A DNA stretch of 8,854 nt from assembly GCA_023229065.1 (NCBI GenBank), contig JALNZZ010000084.1:1-8854 (forward strand). Direction: 5' to 3'. The notes under the pieces were generated by a model that saw only the letters and a program-made list of their open reading frames with translations, was not told the DNA's origin and searched no databases. Source of the DNA: Porticoccaceae bacterium. GTDB taxonomy: Bacteria; Pseudomonadota; Gammaproteobacteria; Pseudomonadales; Porticoccaceae. A program made the translations under genes and the position numbers. The stretch's first letter is position 1, and every line of letters begins with the position of its first letter. This document shows positions 1 to 8,780 of the stretch, one piece after another.

Positions 1-162
1 CCCCCCCTGAACGGGACCGGTGTGCGAAGTCCCAATTCCACACGGCGAGAGTTGCAGGTTCAGTGTCCCCAGCTCAATGCCCTCTAGATGCTGAAGTAAA
101 CAGCCAGTTCCAGTACAATACAGACCTCCCTTTGCCCCCCTGACTCGAGAGACCACTGATCC
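1..162 (+). other. Upstream region of purL with several inverted repeats
   Basis: There is no convincing ORF or tRNA here. The segment holds several inverted repeats. CTGAAC (7-12) can pair with GTTCAG (58-63). CC-GTGTG (17-24, G19 bulged) can pair with CACACGG (39-45), and GGGAC (13-17) alternatively with GTCCC (29-33). The segment 57-67 can also pair imperfectly with 151-162, directly in front of the purL start codon. Whether this region is transcribed is unknown. In many gammaproteobacteria a divergent gene (mltF) lies upstream of purL, so part of it could belong to a neighbour beyond the left edge. I saw no match to the PurR operator consensus. Confidence 0.5.
91..119 (+). promoter_or_regulatory. 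Possible sigma-70 promoter for purL
   Basis: TACAAT at 114-119 matches the -10 consensus at five of six positions. It lies 17 bp downstream of CTGAAG at 91-96, a poor -35 with three of six matches. Transcription would start near 126, leaving a leader of roughly 37 nt. This is a by-eye assignment and the weak -35 makes it tentative. If it is the only promoter, the long-range RNA pairings proposed for the upstream region would not be transcribed. Confidence 0.3.
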
Positions 163-3100
163 ATGCTGACACTGCGAGGCGCGCCGGCTCTATCTTCCTT
201 CCGCAAACAGAAATTGCTTGATACCCTGCGTGAAATCAACCCGGATATTCACTCCCTCTACGCGGAGTATGTGCATTTTGCCGAGCTGTCTGCACCTCTC
301 GACAGCCATGAGCGCAAAGTGCTGGAGGCGCTGCTGCGCTATGGCCCCAGTCTGGACCGGGAAGCGCTCGACGGCGATCTGTTCCTGGTGGTGCCCAGGC
401 CGGGCACTGTCTCCCCGTGGTCCAGTAAAGCCACTGATATTGCGCGCAACGCGGGCCTTGACAAGGTAGTGCGGATAGAAAGAGGCGTGGCGTTTTATCT
501 GCACGGTCATGTGCCCTGTTCCCGCAAACAGCGCCAGCAGATTGCTCCCTTGTTTCATGATCGCATGGTGGAGGTGGTGTTCGACCGTCTCGCCGATGGC
601 GAGCAGTTGTTCAGCCACCACAGTCCCAAGCCCTTCAACCGCATCGATGTGCTCGACGGCGGGCGCAAGGCGCTGGTGGCGGCCAATGCGGAGCTGGGTC
701 TGGCCCTTGCCGACGACGAGATCGATTACCTCAACGACAGTTTCAGTGCCATGGGGCGCAACCCCAGCGATGTCGAGCTGATGATGTTTGCCCAGGCTAA
801 CTCCGAGCACTGTCGCCACAAGATTTTTAACGCCAGCTGGACTATCGATGGCGCCGATCAGGAAAAGTCGCTGTTCGGGATGATCAAGAACACTCACGAG
901 CAGGGCGGTGACAATGTGCTGTCCGCCTACTCGGACAACGCGGCGGTGATCAGAGGGCATCAGGCGGGGCGCTTTTATCCCGATCCGGCAAATCGCAGTT
1001 ACAGTTTCCATCAGGAGTCGATCCATATTCTGATGAAGGTGGAAACCCACAACCACCCGACTGCCATTGCCCCTCATCCCGGTGCCGGTACAGGTGCGGG
1101 GGGTGAGATTCGCGATGAGGGGGCGGTGGGGCGCGGTTCCAAGCCGAAGGCGGGCCTGACGGGTTTTACGGTGTCGAACTTGAATATTCCCGGTTTCGAG
1201 CAGCCCTGGGAGACGCCCTACGGCAAGCCGGATCGCATTGTCAGTGCCCTGGATATCATGGTCGAAGGGCCGTTGGGGGGCGCTGCCTTCAACAATGAAT
1301 ACGGTCGCCCCAACCTGTGTGGTTACTTCCGCACTTTTGAAATGGATTTCGACGGCGAGCGGCGCGGTTATCACAAACCGGTCATGATTGCCGGCGGCTA
1401 TGGCAATATCCGCGAAGACCATGTCGAGAAGCATCCCTTTGAGCCGGGCTGCAAGCTGATTGTGCTGGGCGGTCCGGCCATGTTGATCGGTCTGGGCGGT
1501 GGCGCGGCGTCGTCGATGGCGTCGGGCACCAGCAGTGAAAGTCTCGATTTTGCGTCGGTACAGCGCCAGAATCCGGAAATCGAGCGCCGCTGCCAGGAGG
1601 TGATCGACCAGTGCTGGCAGCGGGGCGGCAACAATCCCATTGCCTTTATTCACGATGTGGGCGCTGGCGGTTTGTCCAATGCCTTCCCCGAGTTGGTCAA
1701 GGACGGCGGCTGTGGGGGGGTGTTCGAGCTGCGCGATATCCCCAGTGATGAACCCGGTATGTCGCCGCTGGAAATCTGGTGCAATGAGGCGCAGGAGCGC
1801 TATGTGTTGGCGGTGCGCCCGGCTGATCTGGCTACTTTCGAGGCTATCTGCCAGCGCGAGCGCTGCCCTTACGCAGTGGTGGGCGAGTCGGTGGATGACA
1901 GGGTACTGATCGTCAACGATCGCCACTTTGCTGTCAGCCCGGTGGATTTGCCCATGTCGGTGCTGTTTGGCAAGCCGCCGCGGATGCACCGCACGGCGGA
2001 GCGCGGGCAGCCTGTGATGAAACCCTTTGACAGTACTGCCATCAAGATTGATGAGGCCATCGGGCGGGTGTTGCGCCACCCGGCGGTAGCCAGCAAGAGC
2101 TTTTTGATCACCATCGGCGACCGCAGTATCACGGGCATGGTGGCCCGCGACCAGATGGTAGGCCCTTGGCAGGTGCCAGTGGCAAACTGCGCGGTTACTA
2201 CCATCAGCCACGACAGCCACGCTGGCGAGGCCATGGCAATGGGGGAGCGCACCCCTCTGGCGCTGCTCAATGCCCCGGCTTCGGGGCGCATGGCGATCGG
2301 CGAAGCGCTCACCAATATCGCTTGTACCCCTATTGCCAAACTGTCGGATGTGAAACTGTCCGCCAACTGGATGTGCGCCGCCGGTCACGGCAGCGAGGAT
2401 GAAAAGCTGTTTCGCACCGTAGAGGCTGTCGGCATGGATCTGTGCCCGCGGCTCGGTATTACCATTCCAGTGGGCAAGGACTCGATGTCCATGCGCACCA
2501 CCTGGCAGGCGGATGGTGAGCAGCGGGCGGTAACGGCGCCGATGTCGCTGATTATCAGCGCCTTTGCCCCGGTCAGCGATGTGCGCGGCACCCTCACGCC
2601 GCAGCTGCGCACCGATCGGGGTCCCAGCGAGCTGCTGCTGGTGGATCTGTCCGCTGGCCGCCGGCGTATGGGGGCTTCTATTCTCGCGCAGGTGTTCGGT
2701 CAGCTCGGCGACGACGCGCCCGATCTCGACGCGCCGGAGCGCTTCAAGACATTCTTTGCGGTGATTCAGCAGGCCCTGCAGGCCGGCGAGCTGTTGGCCT
2801 ATCACGACCGCAGCGACGGCGGTCTGTTCGTCACTCTGGTGGAAATGGCGTTTGCCGGTCGCAGCGGTATCAGTGTCGATCTCGATGCCCTCGGCGGCGA
2901 TGCGCTGGCGGCACTGTTCAACGAAGAGTTGGGTGTCGTCCTCCAGGTGGCTGAGGCTAAGGTCGAGCAGGTGATGCAGCGCTTTGCCGACGCCGGTCTC
3001 GGCAGCTTGCTGACCCGTGTGGGCAAGCCCACCAAGGACGATAAAGTCACCTTGATGAAAGGCGGCAAGCGCCTGTTTCAGGGCAGCAGAAGCCAGCTGC

Positions 3101-4038
3101 AGCAGCTGTGGTCCGAAACCAGCTACCGCATCCAGAAGCTGCGTGATAACCCCGATTGCGCAGACGAGGAGTTCGAAGCCCTGGCGGCGGATGACCCAGG
3201 ACTCAGCAGCTCTCTCAGCTTCGACCCCGAGGACGATGTCAGTGCGCCGTTCATCACTCGCAGTCGCCCCAGGGTGGCCGTGCTGCGGGAACAGGGGGTC
3301 AACAGCCAGGTGGAGATGGCGGCTGCCTTCCACCTCGCCGGTTTTGACGCGGTGGATGTCCATATGAGCGATATCCTTGCCCGGCGCGTGGATCTCGGCT
3401 CCTTCAAGGGGCTGGTGGCCTGTGGTGGCTTCTCCTACGGCGACGTGCTGGGAGCGGGGGAGGGCTGGGCCAAAACCATTCTTTTCAACAGCCTGGCCCG
3501 CGACCAGTTCGAGGTGTTCTTCAACCGCGACGACACCTTTACACTCGGGGTCTGCAACGGCTGTCAGATGCTGTCCAACCTCAAGGAGTTGATCCCGGGT
3601 GCCGACCACTGGCCGCGCTTTGTGCGCAACCTGTCGGAGCAGTTTGAAGCGCGCTTCTCGCTGGTGCGCATCGAGGAGAGCGCGTCGCTGCTGTTGGCAG
3701 ACATGGCCGGCTCTCATCTGCCCATCGCTGTAGCGCACGGCGAGGGCCGGGCGGAGTTTGCCAGTGAGAGTGCCCTCGAGCGGCTGGAGGGCAGCGGTAC
3801 TACCGCCATGCGTTTTATCGACAATCGCCTGCAGACGGCGGCCACTTATCCGGCCAACCCCAATGGCTCTCCCAACGGGATCACCGGGGTGTGCTCGCTC
3901 GACGGTCGCGCCACCATCATGATGCCGCACCCGGAGCGTGTGTTCCGCACTGTCACCAACTCCTGGCACCCGGACGACTGGGGCGAGTTCAGTCCCTGGA
4001 TGCGCCTGTTCAGAAACGCGCGTCGTTTCGTTGGCTGA
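163..4038 (+). CDS. purL: Phosphoribosylformylglycinamidine synthase (fused, large PurL)
   Basis: This cytoplasmic enzyme catalyses the fourth step of de novo purine synthesis: FGAR + ATP + glutamine to FGAM + ADP + Pi + glutamate. At 1,291 residues it is the single-chain form typical of gammaproteobacteria (E. coli has 1,295). A PurS-like N-terminal part (about 1-140) leads to the signature NSEHCRHK (from 213), then the first synthase half with ETHNHP (294-299) and GAGGLSN (500-506). The second half carries PVGKDSM (769-775) and HDRSDGG (881-887). The glutaminase domain starts near 1035, with nucleophile Cys1131 in GVCNGCQ and His1256/Glu1258 in PHPER, four positions below the E. coli triad. 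No key residue is missing. The start MLTLRGAPALS aligns with the family N-terminus, although its Shine-Dalgarno (GAGAG near 146-150) is weak and distant. Its TGA stop is followed 27 nt later, in the same frame, by the patatin-like gene. Confidence 0.98.
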   Translation: MLTLRGAPALSSFRKQKLLDTLREINPDIHSLYAEYVHFAELSAPLDSHERKVLEALLRYGPSLDREALDGDLFLVVPRPGTVSPWSSKATDIARNAGLDKVVRIERGVAFYLHGHVPCSRKQRQQIAPLFHDRMVEVVFDRLADGEQLFSHHSPKPFNRIDVLDGGRKALVAANAELGLALADDEIDYLNDSFSAMGRNPSDVELMMFAQANSEHCRHKIFNASWTIDGADQEKSLFGMIKNTHEQGGDNVLSAYSDNAAVIRGHQAGRFYPDPANRSYSFHQESIHILMKVETHNHPTAIAPHPGAGTGAGGEIRDEGAVGRGSKPKAGLTGFTVSNLNIPGFEQPWETPYGKPDRIVSALDIMVEGPLGGAAFNNEYGRPNLCGYFRTFEMDFDGERRGYHKPVMIAGGYGNIREDHVEKHPFEPGCKLIVLGGPAMLIGLGGGAASSMASGTSSESLDFASVQRQNPEIERRCQEVIDQCWQRGGNNPIAFIHDVGAGGLSNAFPELVKDGGCGGVFELRDIPSDEPGMSPLEIWCNEAQERYVLAVRPADLATFEAICQRERCPYAVVGESVDDRVLIVNDRHFAVSPVDLPMSVLFGKPPRMHRTAERGQPVMKPFDSTAIKIDEAIGRVLRHPAVASKSFLITIGDRSITGMVARDQMVGPWQVPVANCAVTTISHDSHAGEAMAMGERTPLALLNAPASGRMAIGEALTNIACTPIAKLSDVKLSANWMCAAGHGSEDEKLFRTVEAVGMDLCPRLGITIPVGKDSMSMRTTWQADGEQRAVTAPMSLIISAFAPVSDVRGTLTPQLRTDRGPSELLLVDLSAGRRRMGASILAQVFGQLGDDAPDLDAPERFKTFFAVIQQALQAGELLAYHDRSDGGLFVTLVEMAFAGRSGISVDLDALGGDALAALFNEELGVVLQVAEAKVEQVMQRFADAGLGSLLTRVGKPTKDDKVTLMKGGKRLFQGSRSQLQQLWSETSYRIQKLRDNPDCADEEFEALAADDPGLSSSLSFDPEDDVSAPFITRSRPRVAVLREQGVNSQVEMAAAFHLAGFDAVDVHMSDILARRVDLGSFKGLVACGGFSYGDVLGAGEGWAKTILFNSLARDQFEVFFNRDDTFTLGVCNGCQMLSNLKELIPGADHWPRFVRNLSEQFEARFSLVRIEESASLLLADMAGSHLPIAVAHGEGRAEFASESALERLEGSGTTAMRFIDNRLQTAATYPANPNGSPNGITGVCSLDGRATIMMPHPERVFRTVTNSWHPDDWGEFSPWMRLFRNARRFVG

Positions 4039-4065
4039 TCGCTGGAGCCGAAGAAGGTAGCTGCC

Positions 4066-5112
4066 ATGGCCGAGCGCAAACCTTGTGTGGCACTGGTGCT
4101 GGGTGGCGGCGCCGCCCGGGGATGGGCTCATATCGGTGTCATCGAGGCACTGGCAGAGCACGGTATCGAGCCGGATATGGTAGTGGGTACATCGGTGGGC
4201 GCGGTGGTTGGCGGTGCGCTTGCCAGCGGTCAGCTGCCGGCTTTTCGCGATTGGATCACGACCCTGCGGCGCCGCGATATTCTGCGCTTGCTCGATGCGC
4301 GGCTCAGCGGTGGTGGACTGTTGAGCGGCGCTGTCCTGATGGGGGCCATCGAGCGAGTGGTGGGCAACACCACTATCGCTGAGCTGGCTATGCCCTTCGC
4401 CTGCGTGGCCACCGAACTGGGCAGCGGGCGGGAGATATGGCTGCGGGAAGGTGAGCTGATGGCCGCCTGCCGGGCTTCAATATCACTGCCGGGCCTGTTT
4501 GCTCCCGTGCCGTACAGGGGAAATTTTCTGGTCGACGGTGGCCTCGTCAATCCGGTACCGGTATCCCTTGCCCGGGCCATGGGCGCCGATATCGTGATTG
4601 CCGTGGATCTCAACGGCCACCTGCGCGGCGAGCACTTCTGGGCACGCAATGGCAATGGCAATGGACGCAAGTCGCGGGGGGCGGTCAGTCACAAGGTGGT
4701 CGAGCCCAGTCCCAGGTTGGTGGAGGCAGATATAGCAGCGGCTGAACCCGATTCGGTGGTGGCAGCTGCTGGCGAAGAGAGCGAAGGTGCTTTGCACCAG
4801 GGCCTGACCACGCGCTTGATGAATGGTCTCAGTTTTGATCTGTCCTCCCGCCTGTCATCACTGTGGGGCAGCAATCACACCTCCCTGCCGGGGCTACTCG
4901 ATGTGATCGTCGGCTCTATCGATATCATGCAGGACCGTATCACCCGTTCGCGAATGGCAGGTGACCCGCCGGATCTTCATCTGGTACCGCGCCTGAGCCA
5001 TATTGCCCTGATGGACTTCGACCGCGCAGCCGAGTGTATTCCCGAAGGCCGCCATGCTGTGGAGCGCCAGGCAGAGGAAGTGGAGCGCCTGGCTGCCATG
5101 CTGGCAGGATAA
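4066..5112 (+). CDS. Patatin-like phospholipase family protein (RssA/NTE-like)
   Basis: This is a predicted serine acyl-hydrolase with the patatin Ser-Asp dyad. The oxyanion-hole loop GGGAARG is at 13-19, the nucleophile elbow GTSVG puts Ser43 in place, and the second catalytic residue is Asp157 in DGG (157-159). The catalytic domain ends near VDLNG (180-184). A low-complexity Asn/Gly/Ala/Glu-rich linker (about 186-265) follows, then a C-terminal part with a SIDIMQDRITRSRMAGDPPD-type block (284-303) and a charged, probably helical tail (about 325-348). The linker makes it longer than E. coli RssA (about 300 residues). There is no signal peptide or clear membrane segment, so it is probably cytoplasmic or peripheral to the membrane. 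The Shine-Dalgarno GAAGG (4053-4057) sits 8 nt before the ATG. The 27 nt gap to purL suggests co-transcription. The substrate cannot be told from sequence; phospholipids or lysophospholipids are family-based guesses. Confidence 0.9.
   Translation: MAERKPCVALVLGGGAARGWAHIGVIEALAEHGIEPDMVVGTSVGAVVGGALASGQLPAFRDWITTLRRRDILRLLDARLSGGGLLSGAVLMGAIERVVGNTTIAELAMPFACVATELGSGREIWLREGELMAACRASISLPGLFAPVPYRGNFLVDGGLVNPVPVSLARAMGADIVIAVDLNGHLRGEHFWARNGNGNGRKSRGAVSHKVVEPSPRLVEADIAAAEPDSVVAAAGEESEGALHQGLTTRLMNGLSFDLSSRLSSLWGSNHTSLPGLLDVIVGSIDIMQDRITRSRMAGDPPDLHLVPRLSHIALMDFDRAAECIPEGRHAVERQAEEVERLAAMLAG
4646..4663 (+). repeat. Three tandem copies of GCAATG inside the patatin-like gene
   Basis: The hexamer GCAATG occurs three times in a row and gives alternating Asn-Gly residues (about 195-200) in the linker after the catalytic domain. 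Gain or loss of a unit would keep the reading frame, so it would change only linker length. Confidence 0.85.
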
Positions 5113-5147
5113 AGCCGCGGGGCTATTTCAGCGCAGAGCTATTTCAT

Positions 5148-5156
5148 GGAGGGAAG
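5148..5156 (+). promoter_or_regulatory. Ribosome binding site deciding the cyclotransferase start
   Basis: GGAGGGAAG at 5148-5156 is a good Shine-Dalgarno for the ATG at 5164, with about 7-11 nt spacing depending on the register. It overlaps the upstream in-frame ATG at 5146, which has no site of its own and would add six charged or polar residues before the signal peptide. This favours 5164 as the start. Confidence 0.65.
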
Positions 5157-5157
5157 A

Positions 5158-5183
5158 TATTTTATGAAAAGGTATTTTATGAA
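5158..5183 (+). repeat. Direct repeat TATTTTATGAA spanning two in-frame start codons
   Basis: TATTTTATGAA occurs at 5158-5168 and again at 5173-5183, 15 bp apart, so the copies are in the same frame. Each contains an ATG (5164 and 5179), and the protein shows RYFM twice in succession. The second ATG is preceded by AAAAGG (5167-5172) at 6 nt, so both starts have a plausible ribosome binding site. Confidence 0.9.
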
Positions 5184-5958
5184 TTCGCTGCGTTTATTGG
5201 TTACCCTGGGCCTGGCCCTGCTGGTGGCGGCCTGCAGCGCTGGCACCGCGGTCGATCATGGCACCCCCTATCGAGTAGTTGCCGAGTTTCCTCACGATAC
5301 CTCGGCTTTCACCCAGGGCCTGTTGTTCCACGCTGGCGATCTGTACGAGAGCACCGGCCTGTACGGGCGCTCGACCTTGCGTCAGGTCAATCTCGACGAT
5401 GGTCGGGTGAGGCGCCAGCACAACCTGGACCGCCGCCTGTTTGGTGAAGGTCTGGCGCTGGTGGGAGACCGCCTGATCCAGCTCACCTGGAAAGAAAATA
5501 TTGCTTTGGTATATCGGCTGGCCGATTTCAAGCCGATCGGCCAGTTTGAATATGCCGGCGAGGGCTGGGGGCTCGCTTACGACGGGCGCTGGCTGGTGAT
5601 GAGCGACGGCAGTGATACCCTGCGGTATCGCGATGTCGACAACTTTACGGTACTGCGTGAGTTGCGGGTGACAGACGACGGCAGGCCGGTGCGTCGCCTC
5701 AATGAGCTGACGGTGATCGGCAATGAGATCTGGGCCAATATCCTCGGCAGCGATCGCGTCGCCCGCATCGACCCAGTGAGTGGCGTTGTCCTGTCCTGGC
5801 TCGATTTATCGCCGCTGCGCAAACAGGGCGGTGACTGGCGTCGCGCTGCGGATCTCAACGGCATTGCCTGGGATCCGGAGGAAAGGCGCATTTTTGCCAC
5901 CGGCAAATTGTGGCCGGTACTGTACGAGTTGCAGGTAGACGGAGTGGGAGGCGAATAA
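5164..5958 (+). CDS. Glutaminyl-peptide cyclotransferase family lipoprotein
   Basis: The 264-residue protein resembles the plant/bacterial-type glutamine cyclotransferases, five-bladed beta-propellers that convert N-terminal glutamine to pyroglutamate with release of ammonia. Recurrent blade motifs are FTQGL (49-53), GEGL (94-97) with LTW (107-109), EGWGL (133-137) with SDGSDTL (147-153), LNELT (179-183) with WAN (190-192), and LNGIAWD (231-237) with TGKLWP (246-251). Glu95 in the GEG motif is the likely catalytic acid by family analogy. The N-terminus has basic residues, a hydrophobic stretch and the lipobox VAAC, with Cys24 as the lipidation site. Ser follows the Cys, which by the +2 rule points to the outer membrane, periplasmic face. 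The start at 5164 is chosen for its Shine-Dalgarno; 5146 and 5179 are alternatives that keep the lipobox. It lies 51 nt after the patatin-like gene. The usual Glu of LNELE is Thr183 here. Native substrates are unknown. Confidence 0.88.
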   Translation: MKRYFMNSLRLLVTLGLALLVAACSAGTAVDHGTPYRVVAEFPHDTSAFTQGLLFHAGDLYESTGLYGRSTLRQVNLDDGRVRRQHNLDRRLFGEGLALVGDRLIQLTWKENIALVYRLADFKPIGQFEYAGEGWGLAYDGRWLVMSDGSDTLRYRDVDNFTVLRELRVTDDGRPVRRLNELTVIGNEIWANILGSDRVARIDPVSGVVLSWLDLSPLRKQGGDWRRAADLNGIAWDPEERRIFATGKLWPVLYELQVDGVGGE

Positions 5959-5987
5959 AGGGCAAGGCGTGTGAAACACCTCACCCT
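5959..5987. terminator. Weak hairpin in the gap between converging genes
   Basis: The 74 bp gap 5959-6032 separates the stops of the cyclotransferase gene and acnA. An imperfect hairpin can be drawn: AGGG (5959-5962) with CCCT (5984-5987), and inside it GTGT (5969-5972) with ACAC (5976-5979), with an unpaired interior between them. A second small stem is GCCT (5996-5999) with AGGC (6005-6008). Neither has a T-tract on either side, so I cannot call a proper intrinsic terminator for either gene. Confidence 0.2.
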
Positions 5988-6032
5988 CTAAGCCCGCCTC
6001 AGCCAGGCCACCTCAACCAGATTATCTCAGCT

Positions 6033-8768
6033 TCAGCTCACCGCTCCCGCCAGACGGCGCAGCACAAAATGCAAAATCCCGCCGTTCTGGTAGTAACTGA
6101 ACTCGTTGGGCGTATCGATACGCACCCGCGCCCGGAAAGTAAACTCGCTGTTATCGGGGCGTACGACCACGACATCGGTTTCTTCCTGGCCAGGTGCCAC
6201 AGCGGCGATACTGAACCGCTCATCACCCTTGAGGCCGAGACTCTCTGCGGAGTCGCCGGGCATGAACTGCAGCGGCAAAATACCCATGCCCACCAGGTTG
6301 GAGCGGTGGATACGCTCGTAGCTTTCGGCGATCGCGGCCTTGACGCCCAGCAGTAGCGGTCCCTTGGCAGCCCAGTCCCGGGAGGAGCCAGCACCGTATT
6401 CCTGACCGGCGATCACCACCAGCGGGATTGCCTGTTCACGGTATTTTTCGGCGGCAGCGAAAATACTCATGACCTCGCCGCTGGGGAAGTGAGTGGTCCA
6501 GGAACCTTCGGTACCCGGTGCCAGGCGGTTTTTCAGCCGCACGTTGGCGAAAGTACCGCGCACCATGACCTGGTGATTGCCCCGTCGCGAACCGTAGGAG
6601 TTGAAGTCTTCCGGGGCAATACCCAGCGCCGTCAGGTACTCGCCAGCGGGGCTGTGGACGGCAATGGCACCGGCGGGAGAGATGTGGTCGGTGGTGATGC
6701 TGTTGCCCACCATAACCAGGCAGTGGGCGCTGTCGATGGGGGTCACCTCGGGCACAGCCTTTTCGATACCGTCGAAAAAGGGCGCTTTCTGGATATAGGA
6801 GGACTCCGGCCAGGCATAGAGGGTACCGCTGGGGACCTCCAGCTCGCGCCAGCTCTCAGGCCCGCGGTAGACGTCGGCGTATTTGGTGGTAAACAGGTTG
6901 GCATCGACATGCTTCGCGATGGTGTCGCGCACCTGGGCGCTGTCGGGCCAGATCTCGTGCAGGTATACCGGCTTGCCGTCGGTGTCGTGGCCGAGAGGCT
7001 CGCGGGTGAGGTCGATGGTCATACTGCCCGCCAGGGCATAGGCCACTACCAGGGGCGGTGAGGCGAGGTAGTTATTGCGCACACTGGGATGGATGCGCCC
7101 CTCGAAGTTGCGGTTGCCGGACAGCAGCGAAGTGACCACCAGATCGCCGCGGCGGATGGCTTTTTCAATATCGTCTGACAGTGGCCCGGAGTTACCGATA
7201 CAGGTCGTGCAGCCGTAGCCGACCACAAAAAAGCCGAGCTTTTCCAGCTCCTCAAGCAGGCCCGACCGGGCCAGATAATCACTCACCACCTGGGAGCCAG
7301 GAGCCAGACTGGTCTTCACCCAGGGTTTGGCGGTGAGCCCGCGGGCCGCAGCGTTTTTAGCCAGCAGGCCTGCGGTTACCAGGACGTCGGGGTTCGAAGT
7401 ATTGGTACAGCTGGTGATGGCGGCGATAACCACATCGCCGTCTTCCAGGGTAAAGCGGTCGCCGTCGAGGCTGGCCCGAGCGGCACCCTGGGCCGGTGTC
7501 TGGCCCACAGCCGTATCGCCGCCTTCGTCCTCGAAGTGAGCTACATCCTCGGCGTTGATCGTGCGGATTACCCCTTCCAGGGAGTTTGCGAACTGCTGTT
7601 GAGTCTCGCCGAGTGGGATGCGGTCCTGAGGGCGACTGGGACCGGCGATACAGGGCACCACAGAGCCGAGGTCCAGTTGCAGCACAGCGGAATAGTGCGG
7701 CTCCGGCTGGTCGGCGTCAGCGTCGTGCCACATCCCCATGGCCTTGAGGTAGGTTTCCACCAGCCCTATCTGACTGGCGCTGCGACCGGTGAGCCGCAGG
7801 TAGTTGAGAGTTTGCCGGTCGACCTGGAACAGCCCACAGGTGGCGCCGTACTCCGGTGCCATATTGGCGATGGTGGCGCGATCGGCGACGCTCAGGTGCC
7901 CGAGACCGGGGCCAAAAAACTCGACGAACTTGCCTACTACACCATATTTGCGGAGCATCTCGGTGACCGTCAGCACCAGGTCGGTGGCCGTGGCACCCTC
8001 GCGCATACTACCGCTGAGGCGCACGCCCACCACCTGGGGCAGCAGCATGGAGATAGGCTGGCCCAGCATGGCCGCTTCGGCTTCGATACCGCCCACTCCC
8101 CAGCCCAAAATACCGAGGCCGTTGATCATGGTGGTGTGAGAGTCGGTACCCACCAGGGTGTCGGGGTAGGCCAGCAACTGGCCATTTTTGTCTTCTGCGC
8201 CGAACACCACCCGGCCCAGGTATTCCAGGTTGACCTGGTGAACGATACCGGTGCCGGGCGGCACCACTTTGAGATTGCTGAAAGACTGCTGCCCCCACTT
8301 GAGAAACTGATAGCGCTCGCGGTTGCGGGCGACTTCGAGATCAGTATTGCGCTGCAGGGCAGTGGGCTCGCCGAAATAATCCACCATCACGGAGTGGTCG
8401 ATCACCAGCTCGGCGGGGGAGAGGGGGTTGATGAGGTTCGGGTCGCCGCCGAGGCTTTTCATGGCATCGCGCAATGTGGCGAGGTCGACGATAGCGGGGA
8501 CGCCGGTAAAGTCTTGCAGGATCACCCGCGAGGGGACGAAGGCGATCTCTGTGTCCGGCTCACGGTCTGGCTGCCAGTTGGCGACAGCTTCGATATCGTC
8601 GTCGTTGACAAAGGCTTCGCCGGCGTGGCGCAACAGGTTCTCGAGCAGCAGGCGGATGGAAAAGGGTAAGCGGGTGGTGTCAAAGTGTTCTTGTACTTTG
8701 TCGAAGGGGTAATAGGTATATTTCTTGCCGTCGTGTTGGAAGGATCGGGCGAGCTGATAGCGGGACAT
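6033..8768 (-). CDS. acnA: Aconitate hydratase A (aconitase, [4Fe-4S])
   Basis: This cytoplasmic TCA-cycle enzyme interconverts citrate and isocitrate via cis-aconitate. At 911 residues it matches the monomeric AcnA/IRP1-type family (E. coli AcnA has about 891). The three cluster ligands are Cys454 in TSCTNTSN, and Cys520 and Cys523 in GCTTC, all offset by 19 from the E. coli positions. The substrate-site motif DSHTTMING begins at 209. The C-terminal swivel domain carries GSSRDWAAKG (from 794), with Ser795 and Arg797 corresponding to the catalytic Ser642 and Arg644 of mitochondrial aconitase. The start MSRYQLARS at 8768 is chosen over an in-frame ATG at 8798 because AAGGAG lies 6 nt upstream of it; the longer form would add ten residues without a good site. 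The gene ends in two in-frame TGA codons (6033-6035 and 6027-6029). Apo-AcnA proteins of this family can bind mRNA, but nothing here tests that. Confidence 0.98.
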   Translation of the reverse strand: MSRYQLARSFQHDGKKYTYYPFDKVQEHFDTTRLPFSIRLLLENLLRHAGEAFVNDDDIEAVANWQPDREPDTEIAFVPSRVILQDFTGVPAIVDLATLRDAMKSLGGDPNLINPLSPAELVIDHSVMVDYFGEPTALQRNTDLEVARNRERYQFLKWGQQSFSNLKVVPPGTGIVHQVNLEYLGRVVFGAEDKNGQLLAYPDTLVGTDSHTTMINGLGILGWGVGGIEAEAAMLGQPISMLLPQVVGVRLSGSMREGATATDLVLTVTEMLRKYGVVGKFVEFFGPGLGHLSVADRATIANMAPEYGATCGLFQVDRQTLNYLRLTGRSASQIGLVETYLKAMGMWHDADADQPEPHYSAVLQLDLGSVVPCIAGPSRPQDRIPLGETQQQFANSLEGVIRTINAEDVAHFEDEGGDTAVGQTPAQGAARASLDGDRFTLEDGDVVIAAITSCTNTSNPDVLVTAGLLAKNAAARGLTAKPWVKTSLAPGSQVVSDYLARSGLLEELEKLGFFVVGYGCTTCIGNSGPLSDDIEKAIRRGDLVVTSLLSGNRNFEGRIHPSVRNNYLASPPLVVAYALAGSMTIDLTREPLGHDTDGKPVYLHEIWPDSAQVRDTIAKHVDANLFTTKYADVYRGPESWRELEVPSGTLYAWPESSYIQKAPFFDGIEKAVPEVTPIDSAHCLVMVGNSITTDHISPAGAIAVHSPAGEYLTALGIAPEDFNSYGSRRGNHQVMVRGTFANVRLKNRLAPGTEGSWTTHFPSGEVMSIFAAAEKYREQAIPLVVIAGQEYGAGSSRDWAAKGPLLLGVKAAIAESYERIHRSNLVGMGILPLQFMPGDSAESLGLKGDERFSIAAVAPGQEETDVVVVRPDNSEFTFRARVRIDTPNEFSYYQNGGILHFVLRRLAGAVS

Positions 8769-8774
8769 GCGGAG

Positions 8775-8780
8775 CTCCTT
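8775..8780 (-). promoter_or_regulatory. Strong ribosome binding site of acnA
   Basis: AAGGAG on the minus strand lies 6 nt before the ATG at 8768. This near-ideal Shine-Dalgarno is inside the possible ten-codon N-terminal extension from 8798, which is the main reason to reject that longer start. Confidence 0.85.
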